Notes: generated by a model from the sequence alone, not told the origin. DNA of 64,000 nt from Kocuria palustris (GCF_016907795.1 NZ_JAFBCR010000001.1:1612001-1676000); one strand, 5' to 3'; shown: positions 18,144 to 27,545, counted from the first letter of the stretch. Numbers and translations are program-made.

Positions 18144-19340
18144 TCAGCGCAGCGCGACGTCGATCTCGGCGTCCCTGCCGTCGGAGGTGACGTCCACATG
18201 CACGGGGAAGCTGACGATCTCCTCGACCCTCTTGCCGTCTTCCAGGTAGGACAGCCGAGCCTCCGCCTGCGCCGTCTCGTCGGCGACCCAGTCGAGCTGC
18301 GAGTCGGAGTCCTCCTCGGCGACCAGCCACAGCGGCGGCCGCGAGACCAGCTCCCACTCGACCTCGGAGATCTCGGCCCCTGCCTTGGGATCCTTCAGAT
18401 CGGATTCGGGGACCTCGATCTCCGCGTTGTCCGCGGCATCGGCGCGGGGCACGCCTCCCTCCGCCCAGCGGCGCGAGGCCGGGCATGCGTCGGGGCTCAC
18501 GGAGGTCGAGTCCATGCAGCTCTCGACGCTGCGGACGATCTCCTGGTCCACCTCGGCCCACAGCTGCGGGGAGGGCTCCAGCTCCACGACGACCTCCTGC
18601 GGCTGCGGATCGCCGAGCAGGACCTCGGCCGGATCGATCGGCTCGGCCAGGACGTAGTCGTCGCCTCGGGGCAGATCCACGGCGAACCTCCCCGGCAGGG
18701 CCTCCCACTGCCACTTGCCCCCGGCGCCGTCGGCCACGGTGCGATCCTCGGGGTCCAGACGGATCCGCTCGCCGTTGATCGAGAGGTCCCGGATCCCGGG
18801 AGCGGCCACCGTCAGCGTGCTGGCATCCACGCCGTCCATCTCCCAGCTGTCGTTGAGGGGCCCGGTGCGCCGGACCTGGTGCACCGACCAGGTGTGCTCC
18901 TCGCCCTGCTCGGCGCCCTCCGGGACCTGCCCGTCCGGCCAGCGCACCGAGGCGGTGACCTGGGCCCGATCGCCGTCGCGATGGACGTCCACGATCTCCC
19001 AGGAGCTGATCCGTCCCTCGGCCTGCCTGTATGCCGCATTCGGCATGCTCTCCGCGCCGGTTCTGCCCCGTGAGTCGCCGAACAGGGCGAGGGCCTGGCG
19101 CGAGCGTCCGTCGACCATGGCGTCGAGCCAGTCCTCGACCGGCTCCTCCGGGTCGCGATCCACCATGAACCAGTTCAGGGCGGTGCCGCCGGCGCTGATG
19201 AGCAGGACCACGACGATCAGCCAGGTCCACAGCGACCGGCGCAGGCGTCGGCGGCGCCGTTGCTCGGCGGGACCGAGCTCCTGGACGTCCTGATCGAGCT
19301 CGGGCTCTGCCTCTGCGGAGGCGCCGACCTCTTGGCTCAT
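18144..19340 (-). CDS. single-pass membrane protein of unknown function
   Basis: I do not recognise this protein of 398 residues. Residues 1-40 are acidic then strongly basic (AEQRRRRRLRRSLWTW). One membrane helix follows (TWLIVVVLLISAGGTALNWF). The remaining 330 residues should lie outside the cell. They look like repeated beta-rich domains with conserved Trp and acidic residues, and two cysteines at CMDSTSVSPDAC may form a disulfide. A lipobox and enzymatic motifs are absent. It overlaps the GT87 gene by ATGA and ends the pcnA-GT87-GT87 operon. This suggests a cell-envelope role linked to the two glycosyltransferases, but that is inference. Confidence 0.7.
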   Translation of the reverse strand: MSQEVGASAEAEPELDQDVQELGPAEQRRRRRLRRSLWTWLIVVVLLISAGGTALNWFMVDRDPEEPVEDWLDAMVDGRSRQALALFGDSRGRTGAESMPNAAYRQAEGRISSWEIVDVHRDGDRAQVTASVRWPDGQVPEGAEQGEEHTWSVHQVRRTGPLNDSWEMDGVDASTLTVAAPGIRDLSINGERIRLDPEDRTVADGAGGKWQWEALPGRFAVDLPRGDDYVLAEPIDPAEVLLGDPQPQEVVVELEPSPQLWAEVDQEIVRSVESCMDSTSVSPDACPASRRWAEGGVPRADAADNAEIEVPESDLKDPKAGAEISEVEWELVSRPPLWLVAEEDSDSQLDWVADETAQAEARLSYLEDGKRVEEIVSFPVHVDVTSDGRDAEIDVALR

Positions 19341-20593
19341 GCGTTCCTCGCGGCCACACCGATCTGGGTCGCGCGGCGGCCTCGCTGCATGTCCACGGCG
19401 ACGATGACGATGAACCAGATCAGGAACAGGTAGCGCGCCGCGGCCAGCAGGGCCTGCGGCGACCAGCCCCAGTCGCCGAACAGCGGCTGGGTCTCCCAGG
19501 CCCCGGCCGGGGCGTTCATGGTGGCCCAGTAGCCGATCTCCACGGCCTGCCACAGGAAGAACTCGAGCCAGCTGCGCCTGGCCAGGATCACCAGCGGGAC
19601 GAGCCACACGGACTGCAGCAGCGACCAGTCCCGGCTGAAGAGCAGGAAGACGGCCAGCAGCATGAGCAGCACCTGGACGATGCTCGGCTCCTTGCCGGCC
19701 AGCACGCTCACCAGCAGCACCGCCACGACCCCGAGCAGGATCGCGATCATGGAGATCTGGTCCAGGTTCGCGGAGTCGATCGACAGTCCGGTGGCCGGTG
19801 CGCCCAGGGCGTTCCACACGCTCCAGCCGGAGTCGCTCGAGACCGGCGAGCGCATGGTCTCGCCCATGCGCTCGCGCCAGCGGTCGAACTCCTGGACCAT
19901 GAACGGCCCGTTGACCATGGCGAAGACGACCAGCGAGACCACGAGCGCGCTGATGAAGTCGCCCAGGTAGCGGTAGCGCGCGGCCAGGAACAGGATGGCG
20001 ATCAGCACGAGCAGCGGCAGGAAGCTGACCGTGGCGCCGAGCCCGATCCACACGCCGGCGACTCCCGGCGAGCCCCGGATGTAGGAGGCGACCGCGAGCA
20101 TCATGAACATCACGGCCCACAGGTCCCAGGAGGTGAATCCGACCAGCAGGACGGTGGGCGCGAAGGCCAGGACCACGGGGTCCGAGGGCTGCTTGCCGGA
20201 CAGCGAGGCGACCGCGGTGATGGTCACGACCCACACGAGGGCCGTGAGGAAGACGGTGAGGTCCAGGACCGTGTTCGGGGTGATCTCGAAGCTGAAGGCC
20301 TCGGCCAGACCAGTGGTCATCCAGCCCAGGATCGACGTGAACATGCCCACGACGATCGGCTGATCGCCCGTGGGGCCTCCCGTGAAGAAGCCGGAGAGCA
20401 TGCCCCCGGGCGTCACGGAGAGGTCGCCGGGCTGCAGCTCGGCGGCGCACAGGCCCGGGAAGCGGGAGTCGACGCTCCACTCCGGCACGCGGCACGGGAC
20501 CCGCAGCAGGAAGGAGAGCAGCACGGCCAGGATGCCGAGCACGAAGAGCACGAGACCGTTGGTCCCGCGCCTGCCGGGGCGTCCGTCAGCCAT
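19337..20593 (-). CDS. polytopic membrane glycosyltransferase, GT87-like
   Basis: This protein of 418 residues has about ten membrane helices and a large external loop near the N-terminus (residues 35-75). It resembles the polyprenyl-phosphate-mannose-dependent glycosyltransferases of family GT87/GT-C. Recognisable pieces are LLFSRDWSLLQSVWLVPLVI and LEFFLWQAVEIGYWATMN, which align with the product of the preceding gene. The paralogues probably arose by duplication. In mycobacteria a GT87 gene (Rv0051) lies beside rpsF, as here. It overlaps its upstream neighbour by 8 bases and the downstream gene by ATGA. The acceptor is unknown; a lipoglycan or secreted protein is possible. Confidence 0.75.
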   Translation of the reverse strand: MADGRPGRRGTNGLVLFVLGILAVLLSFLLRVPCRVPEWSVDSRFPGLCAAELQPGDLSVTPGGMLSGFFTGGPTGDQPIVVGMFTSILGWMTTGLAEAFSFEITPNTVLDLTVFLTALVWVVTITAVASLSGKQPSDPVVLAFAPTVLLVGFTSWDLWAVMFMMLAVASYIRGSPGVAGVWIGLGATVSFLPLLVLIAILFLAARYRYLGDFISALVVSLVVFAMVNGPFMVQEFDRWRERMGETMRSPVSSDSGWSVWNALGAPATGLSIDSANLDQISMIAILLGVVAVLLVSVLAGKEPSIVQVLLMLLAVFLLFSRDWSLLQSVWLVPLVILARRSWLEFFLWQAVEIGYWATMNAPAGAWETQPLFGDWGWSPQALLAAARYLFLIWFIVIVAVDMQRGRRATQIGVAARNA

Positions 20594-22010
20594 GGCGTCC
20601 TGCCCCTCCTGCTCGGGTGTCTGGTTCCCCGGCGATGATCAGCGGCCGCGCAGGGAAGGATCCGGCACTGCGATCCGCGCTCAGGATAGCCGGGGAGGAC
20701 CCGGTCTCGGCGGCGCTCCCGCCGATCCGGTCCGGGTCGTAGACCGGCAGGCCGCGCAGGAGGCGCACGACCACCCGGGCGCACAGCCACACCACGGCCA
20801 GGATGTGCAGCACCACGGCCGCTGCGTAGAAGCGGCCCATCGCCTCCGCATTCGGCTGATCCGCGACCATCGAGTACAGCCAGGTGAAGACCGCGATCCA
20901 GTGCACGACCTCGATGACCTGCCACACCGCGTACTCCCGCAGCCGGGGGGCGGCCAGGATCACCAGCGGGACGAGCCAGAGCCCGAACTGCGGGGAGTAG
21001 ACCTTGTTGGTCAGCACGAAGGCGGCCACGATCAGCAGGGACAGCTCCGCGAGGGTGGGCTCGCGCCTGGCTTTCAGCCCGAGCACCAGGACTCCCGCGC
21101 AGCACAGGGCGAACACCCCGTAGGCGATCACGTTGAGCGACTCCGCCGCCAGCGGCTGCGCGCCCAGCTCCGGCGCCCACACGACGTTCCACACGTGGTA
21201 GATCGACGAGAACCCGGCACCGCGCTCACCCGAGAAGCTCCAGAACCAGCTCCACTGCTGGCGGTCCCACAGGGCGAAGGGCACGTTGACGACCACCCAT
21301 GCGACGACGGCCGAGACGACCGCCATGACCGCCGGGCGCAGCTCGCGCCGGCGCAGCGCCAGCACGATCACCGCCCCGAGCATCACGAACGGCCACAGCT
21401 TCAGAGCCGTGCCCAGTCCCAGCAGCACGCCGCCGACGGCCCAGCGGCTGCGCTGGAAGGCCAGAAGCGCGGCGACCGAGGTCAGCACCGGCCACAGATC
21501 CCAGTTGATCAGGGCCGTGGCGGCCACCGCCGGGGAGACGGCCAGCGCCGCGGTGTGGACCGTGGAAGTGCCCATGGCCGCGACCATCACCACGACGGCG
21601 AGCCACACGAGCAGCAGCAGCGCGGCATTGAGATCGAAGTAGATGTTCTGCACCGTCGGCACGGGCAGCCCCTCGCCCAGGCCGTAGGCGGCACGACCCG
21701 TCGCCGTGGCGATCAGGCTCTGCAGAAGCGGGTACTCCAGCAGCGCGGAGGGATCCTGCGACAGGTAGGCGAAGCTCCCGTCGGACATCCCCCGGGTCGT
21801 GAACAGGTAGCCGATGTCGGAGTAGCAGACGAGCTGCTGGGTGTGCGCCCCGTTCCACCCCAGCTGATGGCACGAGAAGCGCAGCAGCCAGGCCACGATC
21901 ATGGTCCAGGTGCCGAGCCCGAGCAGCAGCCACAGCCACTGCCCGGAGCGCATGCCGCGCGGCGACCGCCAGCCCCTCCGGCCCGTCTCGGACTGCGCGG
22001 GTGCGCTCAC
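20586..22010 (-). CDS. polytopic membrane glycosyltransferase, GT87 family
   Basis: This integral membrane protein has 474 residues, about ten to twelve helices, and typical GT87 segments. SPAVAATALINWDLWPVLTS and GLGTALKLWPFVMLGAVIV are characteristic. LTNKVYSPQFGLWLVPLVIL near the C-terminal half is the conserved K-x-Y-S-P-Q loop of this family. Such enzymes use decaprenyl-phosphate mannose on the outer face of the membrane. The GTG at 22010 is chosen because GGGAGAG precedes it and because it overlaps the pcnA stop as GTGA. The paralogous next gene overlaps by 8 bases. The C-terminal 45 residues are polar and probably cytoplasmic. Confidence 0.85.
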   Translation of the reverse strand: MSAPAQSETGRRGWRSPRGMRSGQWLWLLLGLGTWTMIVAWLLRFSCHQLGWNGAHTQQLVCYSDIGYLFTTRGMSDGSFAYLSQDPSALLEYPLLQSLIATATGRAAYGLGEGLPVPTVQNIYFDLNAALLLLVWLAVVVMVAAMGTSTVHTAALAVSPAVAATALINWDLWPVLTSVAALLAFQRSRWAVGGVLLGLGTALKLWPFVMLGAVIVLALRRRELRPAVMAVVSAVVAWVVVNVPFALWDRQQWSWFWSFSGERGAGFSSIYHVWNVVWAPELGAQPLAAESLNVIAYGVFALCCAGVLVLGLKARREPTLAELSLLIVAAFVLTNKVYSPQFGLWLVPLVILAAPRLREYAVWQVIEVVHWIAVFTWLYSMVADQPNAEAMGRFYAAAVVLHILAVVWLCARVVVRLLRGLPVYDPDRIGGSAAETGSSPAILSADRSAGSFPARPLIIAGEPDTRAGGAGRHG

Positions 22011-23428
22011 TGGCTCTCCCACCAAGCCCTCAGCCGCTTCTCGGCCTCATCCTCGCCCAGAGAGCCCTCGTCCAGGCGCAGCTCGAGCAGGTGCTTATAG
22101 GCCTTCCCCACCTGCGGCCCCGGGGGGATGCCCAGGATCGCCATGATCTGCTCGCCGTCGAGGTCGGGGCGCATGGACTCCAGCTCCTCCTGATCGGCCA
22201 GCTGCGCGATCCGCTGCTCGAGCTCGTCGTACGTCCGCGCCAGGCGCGCGGCCTTGCGGCGGTTGCGGGTCGTGACGTCAGAACGGGTGAGGCGGTGCAG
22301 GCGCTCGAGCTGGGGGCCGGCGTCGCGCACGTAGCGGCGCACCGCGGAATCGGTCCACTCGGCGTCGCCGTAGCCGTAGAAGCGCATGTGCAGCTCGACC
22401 AGGCGGGTGACGGCGGCGATCGTGTCGTTGTCGAAGCGCAGCGCCTTCATGCGCTTCTTCACGATCTTGGCCCCCACCGTCTCGTGGTGGCGGAAGGTGA
22501 CCGCGCCGTCCGGGCCGAAGCGCCGGGTCGCTGGCTTGCCGACGTCGTGCAGCAGCGCCGACAGCCGCAGGACCAGGTCCGGGCTCGGCACGGGGCCGTC
22601 GGGGCCGGTCTCCAGCTCCGCGGCCTGCTCCATCACGGTCAGCGAGTGCTGGTAGACGTCCTTGTGATGGTGGGCCTCGTCGGTCTCGAGCTTCAGCGCG
22701 GGCACCTCCGGCAGCACGACGTCGGCCAGGCCGGTGTCGACCATGATCTCCACCCCGCGGCGCGGGGCCCTGCCGCACAGGAGCTTGATCAGCTCCTCCC
22801 TCACGCGCTCCGCCGAGACGATCTCCAGACGCTGCGACATCTCCGTCATGGCCGCCAGGACCTCCGGGGCGACCTGCAGGTCGAGCTGGGAGGCGAAGCG
22901 GGCTGCGCGCATCATGCGCAGGGGATCGTCGTCGAACGACGAGTGCGGGGAGCCCGGGGTGCGCAGCACGCCGGCGGCCAGATCTCGCACGCCTCCGTGG
23001 GGATCCACCAGCTCCATCGACGGCAGCCGCAGCGCCATCGCGTTGATCGTGAAGTCGCGCCGGACCAGGTCGTCCTCGAGGGAGTCCCCGAAGGCGACGA
23101 TCGGCTTGCGGGAGGAAGGGTCGTAGGCCTCCGCCCGGTACGTGGTGATCTCGAGCTGCTGATCCCCTCGACGCATCCCGATCGTGCCGAAGTCGCGGCC
23201 GATCTCCCACGTGGCATCCGCCCACCCGCGCACCGCCGCCAGGGTCTGATCGGGGGTGGCATCCGTGGTGAAGTCCAGGTCCGTGGCGACCCGGCCCAGG
23301 AAGAGATCGCGCACGGGGCCGCCCACGAGGGAGAGGTCGTGGCCGGCATCGGCGAAGCGGCGGCCCGCCTCCAGGACGACGGAGGGGACGGCGGAGGTGT
23401 CGAGCTGCTGGGTCATCGCGCCCATCAT
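22007..23428 (-). CDS. pcnA: CCA tRNA nucleotidyltransferase / poly(A) polymerase family
   Basis: This enzyme adds or repairs the CCA end of tRNAs. Class II nucleotidyltransferase motifs are clear: LSLVGGPVRDLFLGRVATDL near residue 37, and then DLDFTT with catalytic Asp residues. VRRDFTINAMAL and a C-terminal HD region (LRLSALLHDVGKP, FRHHETVGAKIVKK) follow, as in mycobacterial PcnA. The length is 473 residues. Starts at 23428, 23425 and 23416 are possible; GGGGG lies six bases before the first. It is divergent from a NUDIX gene, the same as in M. tuberculosis (Rv3907c/Rv3908). It leads an operon with two glycosyltransferases. Confidence 0.93.
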   Translation of the reverse strand: MMGAMTQQLDTSAVPSVVLEAGRRFADAGHDLSLVGGPVRDLFLGRVATDLDFTTDATPDQTLAAVRGWADATWEIGRDFGTIGMRRGDQQLEITTYRAEAYDPSSRKPIVAFGDSLEDDLVRRDFTINAMALRLPSMELVDPHGGVRDLAAGVLRTPGSPHSSFDDDPLRMMRAARFASQLDLQVAPEVLAAMTEMSQRLEIVSAERVREELIKLLCGRAPRRGVEIMVDTGLADVVLPEVPALKLETDEAHHHKDVYQHSLTVMEQAAELETGPDGPVPSPDLVLRLSALLHDVGKPATRRFGPDGAVTFRHHETVGAKIVKKRMKALRFDNDTIAAVTRLVELHMRFYGYGDAEWTDSAVRRYVRDAGPQLERLHRLTRSDVTTRNRRKAARLARTYDELEQRIAQLADQEELESMRPDLDGEQIMAILGIPPGPQVGKAYKHLLELRLDEGSLGEDEAEKRLRAWWESQ

Positions 23429-23528
23429 TCCAGACCCCCGGCCTCTGCCCTGCGGGGACGCGTCGCGGACCGCCGGGGGACGTCGGCGGCTCCGCCCGTT
23501 CCCAGACTCAGCCGTTAGTGTTGAGCGC

Positions 23529-24029
23529 ATGGCTTTCCCCGTACCCAGCGCACCCAAGAGACGGCCCTCCGGGCCCGTCGCTGCGCTGCCCACGGTGGAA
23601 GAGGTCTCGGCCGGCGGCATCGTCGTCGACTTCGACTCACCTGATCTGCCGGTGGCGATCATCGCCCGGATCAACCGCGGAGGGCGCCTGGAGTGGTGCC
23701 TCCCCAAGGGCCACCCGGAGAACGAGGAGACGGACGGCGTCGCCGCTGTCCGAGAGATCGAGGAGGAGACCGGGATCGCCGGGAGGGTGATCTCTCCGCT
23801 GGGCAGCATCGACTACTGGTTCTCCGTCTCGGGGCACCGCGTGCACAAGACCGTGCACCACTTCCTCCTGGAGGCGGTGGGCGGCGAGCTGACCACCGAG
23901 AACGATCCCGATCACGAGGCCGTGGACGTCGCGTGGGTCAAGATCGACGACCTCGGCCGCCGCCTGTCCTTCCCGAACGAGCGGCGCATCGCAGACATCG
24001 CCCGCGAGTTCATCATCCACCAGCTCTGA
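23529..24029 (+). CDS. NUDIX hydrolase (MutT4-like)
   Basis: This small hydrolase has 166 residues and a complete Nudix box near residue 60: GHPENEETDGVAAVREIEEE followed by TGI. The position, divergent from pcnA and before murJ, is that of mutT4 (Rv3908) in M. tuberculosis. The substrate could be a damaged nucleotide or a dinucleotide. No Shine-Dalgarno sequence precedes the ATG. TTAGTGT ends about eight bases upstream and can act as -10 box, so the mRNA is probably leaderless. The frame is open further upstream on the other side of pcnA's promoter, but that part has no coding character. Confidence 0.9.
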   Translation: MAFPVPSAPKRRPSGPVAALPTVEEVSAGGIVVDFDSPDLPVAIIARINRGGRLEWCLPKGHPENEETDGVAAVREIEEETGIAGRVISPLGSIDYWFSVSGHRVHKTVHHFLLEAVGGELTTENDPDHEAVDVAWVKIDDLGRRLSFPNERRIADIAREFIIHQL

Positions 24030-24112
24030 ACCCCCGCTTCGGGCGCCTCACCACGGGCTGCCCGGCCCAGCACGGGCCGCCCCCGGCGCCCGACGTCCTC
24101 GAAGGAGACCAC

Positions 24113-25768
24113 GTGGCTCGATCCGGTGCCATGTCCAGCGCCATCATGGCCTCCGGCACGCTCGTCTCCCGGATCCTGGGCTTCGTAAAGACCATCCTCA
24201 TCACGGTCGCGATCGGCTCGCTGACCTCGGTGGCGGACATCTTCCAGATCGCGAACAACCTGCCGAACTACATCTACGTGCTCGTGGCCGGCGGCGTGTT
24301 CAACGCGGTGCTGGTGCCCCAGGTGATCAAGGCCTCCAAGGCCTCCGCCGACGACGGCGCCGACTACATCTCCCGGCTGCTGACCCTGGCCGTGATCGCC
24401 CTGGCCGGGATCACGCTGGTCGTGGTGGCCTGCACCGTGCCGATCATCCGGGTCATGACCCAGGACTGGTCGGATCAGCAGCTGGCCCTGGGCGTCACGT
24501 TCGCCCTGTTCACATTCCCGCAGATCTTCTTCTACGGCGTCTACACGGTCGTGGGCCAGGTGCTCAACGCCAAGGGCGCGTTCGGCTGGTACATGTGGGC
24601 GCCCGTCGTGAACAACATCGTGGCGATCGCCGGCCTGCTGATCTTCATCCGGCAGTTCGGCAGCTTCGCGGAGGCAGAGCACTCCCTCGAGTCCTGGACC
24701 AGCGCCCAGACCCTGCTGCTGGCCGGGGTCACGACCCTGGGCGTGGCACTGCAGGCTGTCGTGCTGTTCTGGCCCCTGCAGCGACTGGGCCTCGGGCTGC
24801 GCCCCAAGTTCGGCTGGCGCGGCATCGGGCTCTCCCAGGCGGCCAAGCTCTCCGTGTGGACGCTTGCCACGGGCGTCGTCGCCAACCTCGCCTTCCTGGC
24901 GCTGACCCGCACCGCCTCGATCCCCACGGGCTTCCGCGAGCAGTACCTGGAGATGGACCCGCCGCAGCACATCGCCGGCAGCGCATCGCTGGACCAGGCG
25001 GCCATGCTCTACTCGCTGCCCCACGGCGTCATCGGCCTGTCGATCGCCACGGTCCTGTTCAACTCCATGGCAGCGGCCTCCGCCCAGGGCGACGACGAGA
25101 CCCTCAAGGCCTCGCTGTCCCAGGCCCTGCGCTACTCGGGCATCGCCACGATCTTCTGCACGATGGCCATGATCGTGTTCGCCGGCCCGCTGGGCATGCT
25201 CTTCTCCGGCGGCGTCCCCGAGTCCGGTGCGGTGATCGGGCAGGTCTTCGCGGTGATCGCGATCGGCGCCCCGTTCATGACCACGGCGTTCATGCTCGGC
25301 CGCCTCTTCTACTCCCGCGAGGACGCGCGCACCCCGTTCATGGTCCAGCTGGCTGTCTCGATCCTCACGGTCGCGGCCGCGGTGATCATCAGCCAGACCA
25401 TGCCTCCGCACCTGGTCGTCTTCGCCGTGGCCGCCTGCTACGCCGGGCAGAACATCCTGATGACGCTGCTGTACCACGTGATCGCGGTGCGCACGATCGG
25501 CGACTACCGCACCGCCGAGGTCATCGACACCCACATCCGCGCGATCGCCGCTGCTCTCGTCACCGCCGTCGCGGCGACCGTCGTCCTGTACGCCATGGGC
25601 GGCTGGGACCCCGAGGGCTGGCCGTGGTCCTCGCAGCTCAGCGCCATCGGCACCCTCGCCATCGGCGGTCTCGTCAGCGCCGTGATCTACCTGTTCATGC
25701 TCAAGGTGTTCAAGCTCAAGGAGCTGCCCGAGCTGATGGCCCCCCTCACGGCGCGCCTGCGCCGCTGA
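24113..25768 (+). CDS. murJ: lipid II flippase MurJ
   Basis: MurJ moves lipid II to the outer face of the membrane for peptidoglycan synthesis. The protein has 551 residues and about 14 membrane helices. The family start, MSSAIMASGTLVSRILGFVK, is followed by LPNYIYVLVAGGVFNAVLVP. The central cavity motif LYSLPHGVIGLSIATVLFN is also present. The GTG at 24113 is preceded by GAAGGAGA; an ATG six codons later is an alternative. In mycobacteria MurJ is fused to a pseudokinase domain. Here a separate gene follows (25877) that seems to carry that part. A gene like Rv3909, normally between mutT4 and murJ, is absent. Confidence 0.96.
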   Translation: MARSGAMSSAIMASGTLVSRILGFVKTILITVAIGSLTSVADIFQIANNLPNYIYVLVAGGVFNAVLVPQVIKASKASADDGADYISRLLTLAVIALAGITLVVVACTVPIIRVMTQDWSDQQLALGVTFALFTFPQIFFYGVYTVVGQVLNAKGAFGWYMWAPVVNNIVAIAGLLIFIRQFGSFAEAEHSLESWTSAQTLLLAGVTTLGVALQAVVLFWPLQRLGLGLRPKFGWRGIGLSQAAKLSVWTLATGVVANLAFLALTRTASIPTGFREQYLEMDPPQHIAGSASLDQAAMLYSLPHGVIGLSIATVLFNSMAAASAQGDDETLKASLSQALRYSGIATIFCTMAMIVFAGPLGMLFSGGVPESGAVIGQVFAVIAIGAPFMTTAFMLGRLFYSREDARTPFMVQLAVSILTVAAAVIISQTMPPHLVVFAVAACYAGQNILMTLLYHVIAVRTIGDYRTAEVIDTHIRAIAAALVTAVAATVVLYAMGGWDPEGWPWSSQLSAIGTLAIGGLVSAVIYLFMLKVFKLKELPELMAPLTARLRR

Positions 25769-25876
25769 GGTCCTCATCGGCTCGCATGGACCCCCGAGTA
25801 CACTGCGACTGACCCGCCGCTCCCTACCCCGTTCTGCCGCTGACTGCGGCGGACCCGCAGATCCACAGGAGACCTC

Positions 25877-27349
25877 GTGGCCCAGCCCATCAGCCTCGGC
25901 ACCGTCCTGGGTGGTCGCTACATCGTCCTCGACGAGGTGCAGACCACTTCCGACGGCGATCACGTGCTCGGCGGCAAGGACCAGATCCTCGGCCGCGAGG
26001 TCACCATCCTCGTGCCGTCGGAGGCGCACACGGCCCGCGTGGTCGAGAACGCGCGCACCATGGCCATCGGCGCCGTGGATGCCGATCTGCACATCCTGGA
26101 CCTCGGCCAGTCCGGAGCCGCGCCGTACCTGGTGACCTCGTTCGCCGCTCCCGCGGTGCTGCTCGAGGAGCTGCTGGCTGAGCCGGGCACCGTGGACGAC
26201 GACACCCTCTCCGACGACATCTTCGGCCGCCCCCGCTCCTCGAGCTCGGCCGGCGCCTACGTCCTCGACGACGGCGAGCCGGATGCCCCCGAGTACGAGG
26301 ACACCGCCGAGCAGGACTTCGGGCGCTGGGACGATCAGGACGACATCGAGACGGCCCCGGCCGCGCCCAAGGTCGAGAAGCGCCTGGGCCGCCCCCGACG
26401 CGCCTCCGAGGCCTCGACCCGCGCCACGCTGTTCGACCGCGCCGCCGCGGGCCGCGGAACGGAGCCGCAGCAGCGCATGCAGTCGGCCAGCGGGTCGATC
26501 GACCCCAGCTACGACGGCGACAACCGCTTCGACTCCTACGAGTACGACTACCAGAGCGCCGGCGCGTCGCGGCCCAAGTCCGAGGAGCCCAGGTCCTCGC
26601 GGCGCTCCGGGGCCTCCTCGCGCTCGGGCGCTGCGGCTGCCGGGACGGGTGCGGCAGCCGCAGCTTCGTCGTCCAGCGGCGGCTCGTCCGCCGCGCGCGG
26701 CTCGAGCTCCTCGCGCTCCGGCCGCTCCGGGGGCAAGGGACGGCTCGCGCTGATCTTCGCGCTGCTCCTGCTGCTCATCCTCGTGGGCGCGGGCATCGTG
26801 TTCGGCGGACTCGGCAAGGTCTTCAACTCCGGGCAGGTCTTCGGCCCGGAGGAGGAGCCCTCCGCGTCGGCCTCGCCCACGGAGCAGGCGGTCCCCGCTC
26901 CCACCACCGTCACGCGCCTGGTCCCGGACGACCCCACTCTGATGGCCGATCAGGACGCCACCCTGAACCAGGCCATCGACGGCGATCCCGAGACCTCATG
27001 GGTCAGCTACGGCTTCTCCGCCGCGGACTACGGCCAGCTCGTGTCCTCCGTGGCCCTGGCGGTGCGCTTCGAGGAGTCCACCCCCATGCACGAGCTCACG
27101 ATCCAGCAGACCAGCGGCACGGGCGGCTCCTTCACGGTCTACGCCGCGGACAGCCCGTCGCTCGACGGCGCAGTGGAGATCGGCCAGGGCTCCTTCGACG
27201 GCCCGGAGACCACCGTGGAGCTCTCCGACGAGGCCGCGCAGGACGATCACCCCTACCTGATCGTCCAGTGGACCGAGCTGCCGTCGCTCGAGGAGCCGAT
27301 CGCCGACTACCCCTACGGTCTGCGCATCGCCGAGATCGAGGTCTCCTGA
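25877..27349 (+). CDS. pseudokinase-like membrane protein with extracellular discoidin-type domain
   Basis: This 490-residue protein has three parts. Residues 10-100 resemble the N-lobe of a kinase fold (LGGRYIVLDEVQ, ILGREVTILVPSE) but lack a VAxK lysine and all catalytic loops. Residues 101-285 are acidic, then Ser/Ala/Arg-rich, and probably disordered. A membrane helix (LALIFALLLLLILVGAGIVF) is at about 290-312. The exterior part (350-490) has LNQAIDGDPETSWVSYGF, which looks like an F5/8 type C (discoidin) fold. The GTG follows AGGAGAC. In mycobacteria the cognate region is the C-terminal half of MviN, which recruits FhaA. A role in regulating MurJ is therefore inferred. Confidence 0.8.
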   Translation: MAQPISLGTVLGGRYIVLDEVQTTSDGDHVLGGKDQILGREVTILVPSEAHTARVVENARTMAIGAVDADLHILDLGQSGAAPYLVTSFAAPAVLLEELLAEPGTVDDDTLSDDIFGRPRSSSSAGAYVLDDGEPDAPEYEDTAEQDFGRWDDQDDIETAPAAPKVEKRLGRPRRASEASTRATLFDRAAAGRGTEPQQRMQSASGSIDPSYDGDNRFDSYEYDYQSAGASRPKSEEPRSSRRSGASSRSGAAAAGTGAAAAASSSSGGSSAARGSSSSRSGRSGGKGRLALIFALLLLLILVGAGIVFGGLGKVFNSGQVFGPEEEPSASASPTEQAVPAPTTVTRLVPDDPTLMADQDATLNQAIDGDPETSWVSYGFSAADYGQLVSSVALAVRFEESTPMHELTIQQTSGTGGSFTVYAADSPSLDGAVEIGQGSFDGPETTVELSDEAAQDDHPYLIVQWTELPSLEEPIADYPYGLRIAEIEVS

Positions 27350-27406
27350 GCTCGCAGCTCAGCCCAGCTTGCTGACACATCGTCAAGTCAAGTTGCCGCG
27401 GTTGCC

Positions 27407-27432
27407 GGAATAGTTCCTGCTGTCCCCTGGTT
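27407..27432 (+). promoter_or_regulatory. SigR/SigH-type promoter for trxB-trxA
   Basis: GGAAT at 27407-27411 and GTT at 27430-27432 are separated by exactly 18 bases. This is the GGAAT-N18-GTT consensus of the redox-stress sigma factors SigR (Streptomyces) and SigH (mycobacteria). trxBA is a standard target of that sigma factor. The transcript would have a leader of about 105 bases. The rest of the 27350-27545 gap shows no gene. Confidence 0.8.
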
Positions 27433-27545
27433 ATGCGGGCAGACGACGGATCGCAGCGCCTGTCACACGCGCACGATCCGCACCCGGTCCGCCCGGCAGC
27501 CGTCGGACCGCAAGCACCGCACACGAAGGAAGAAGGACCGCGAAC

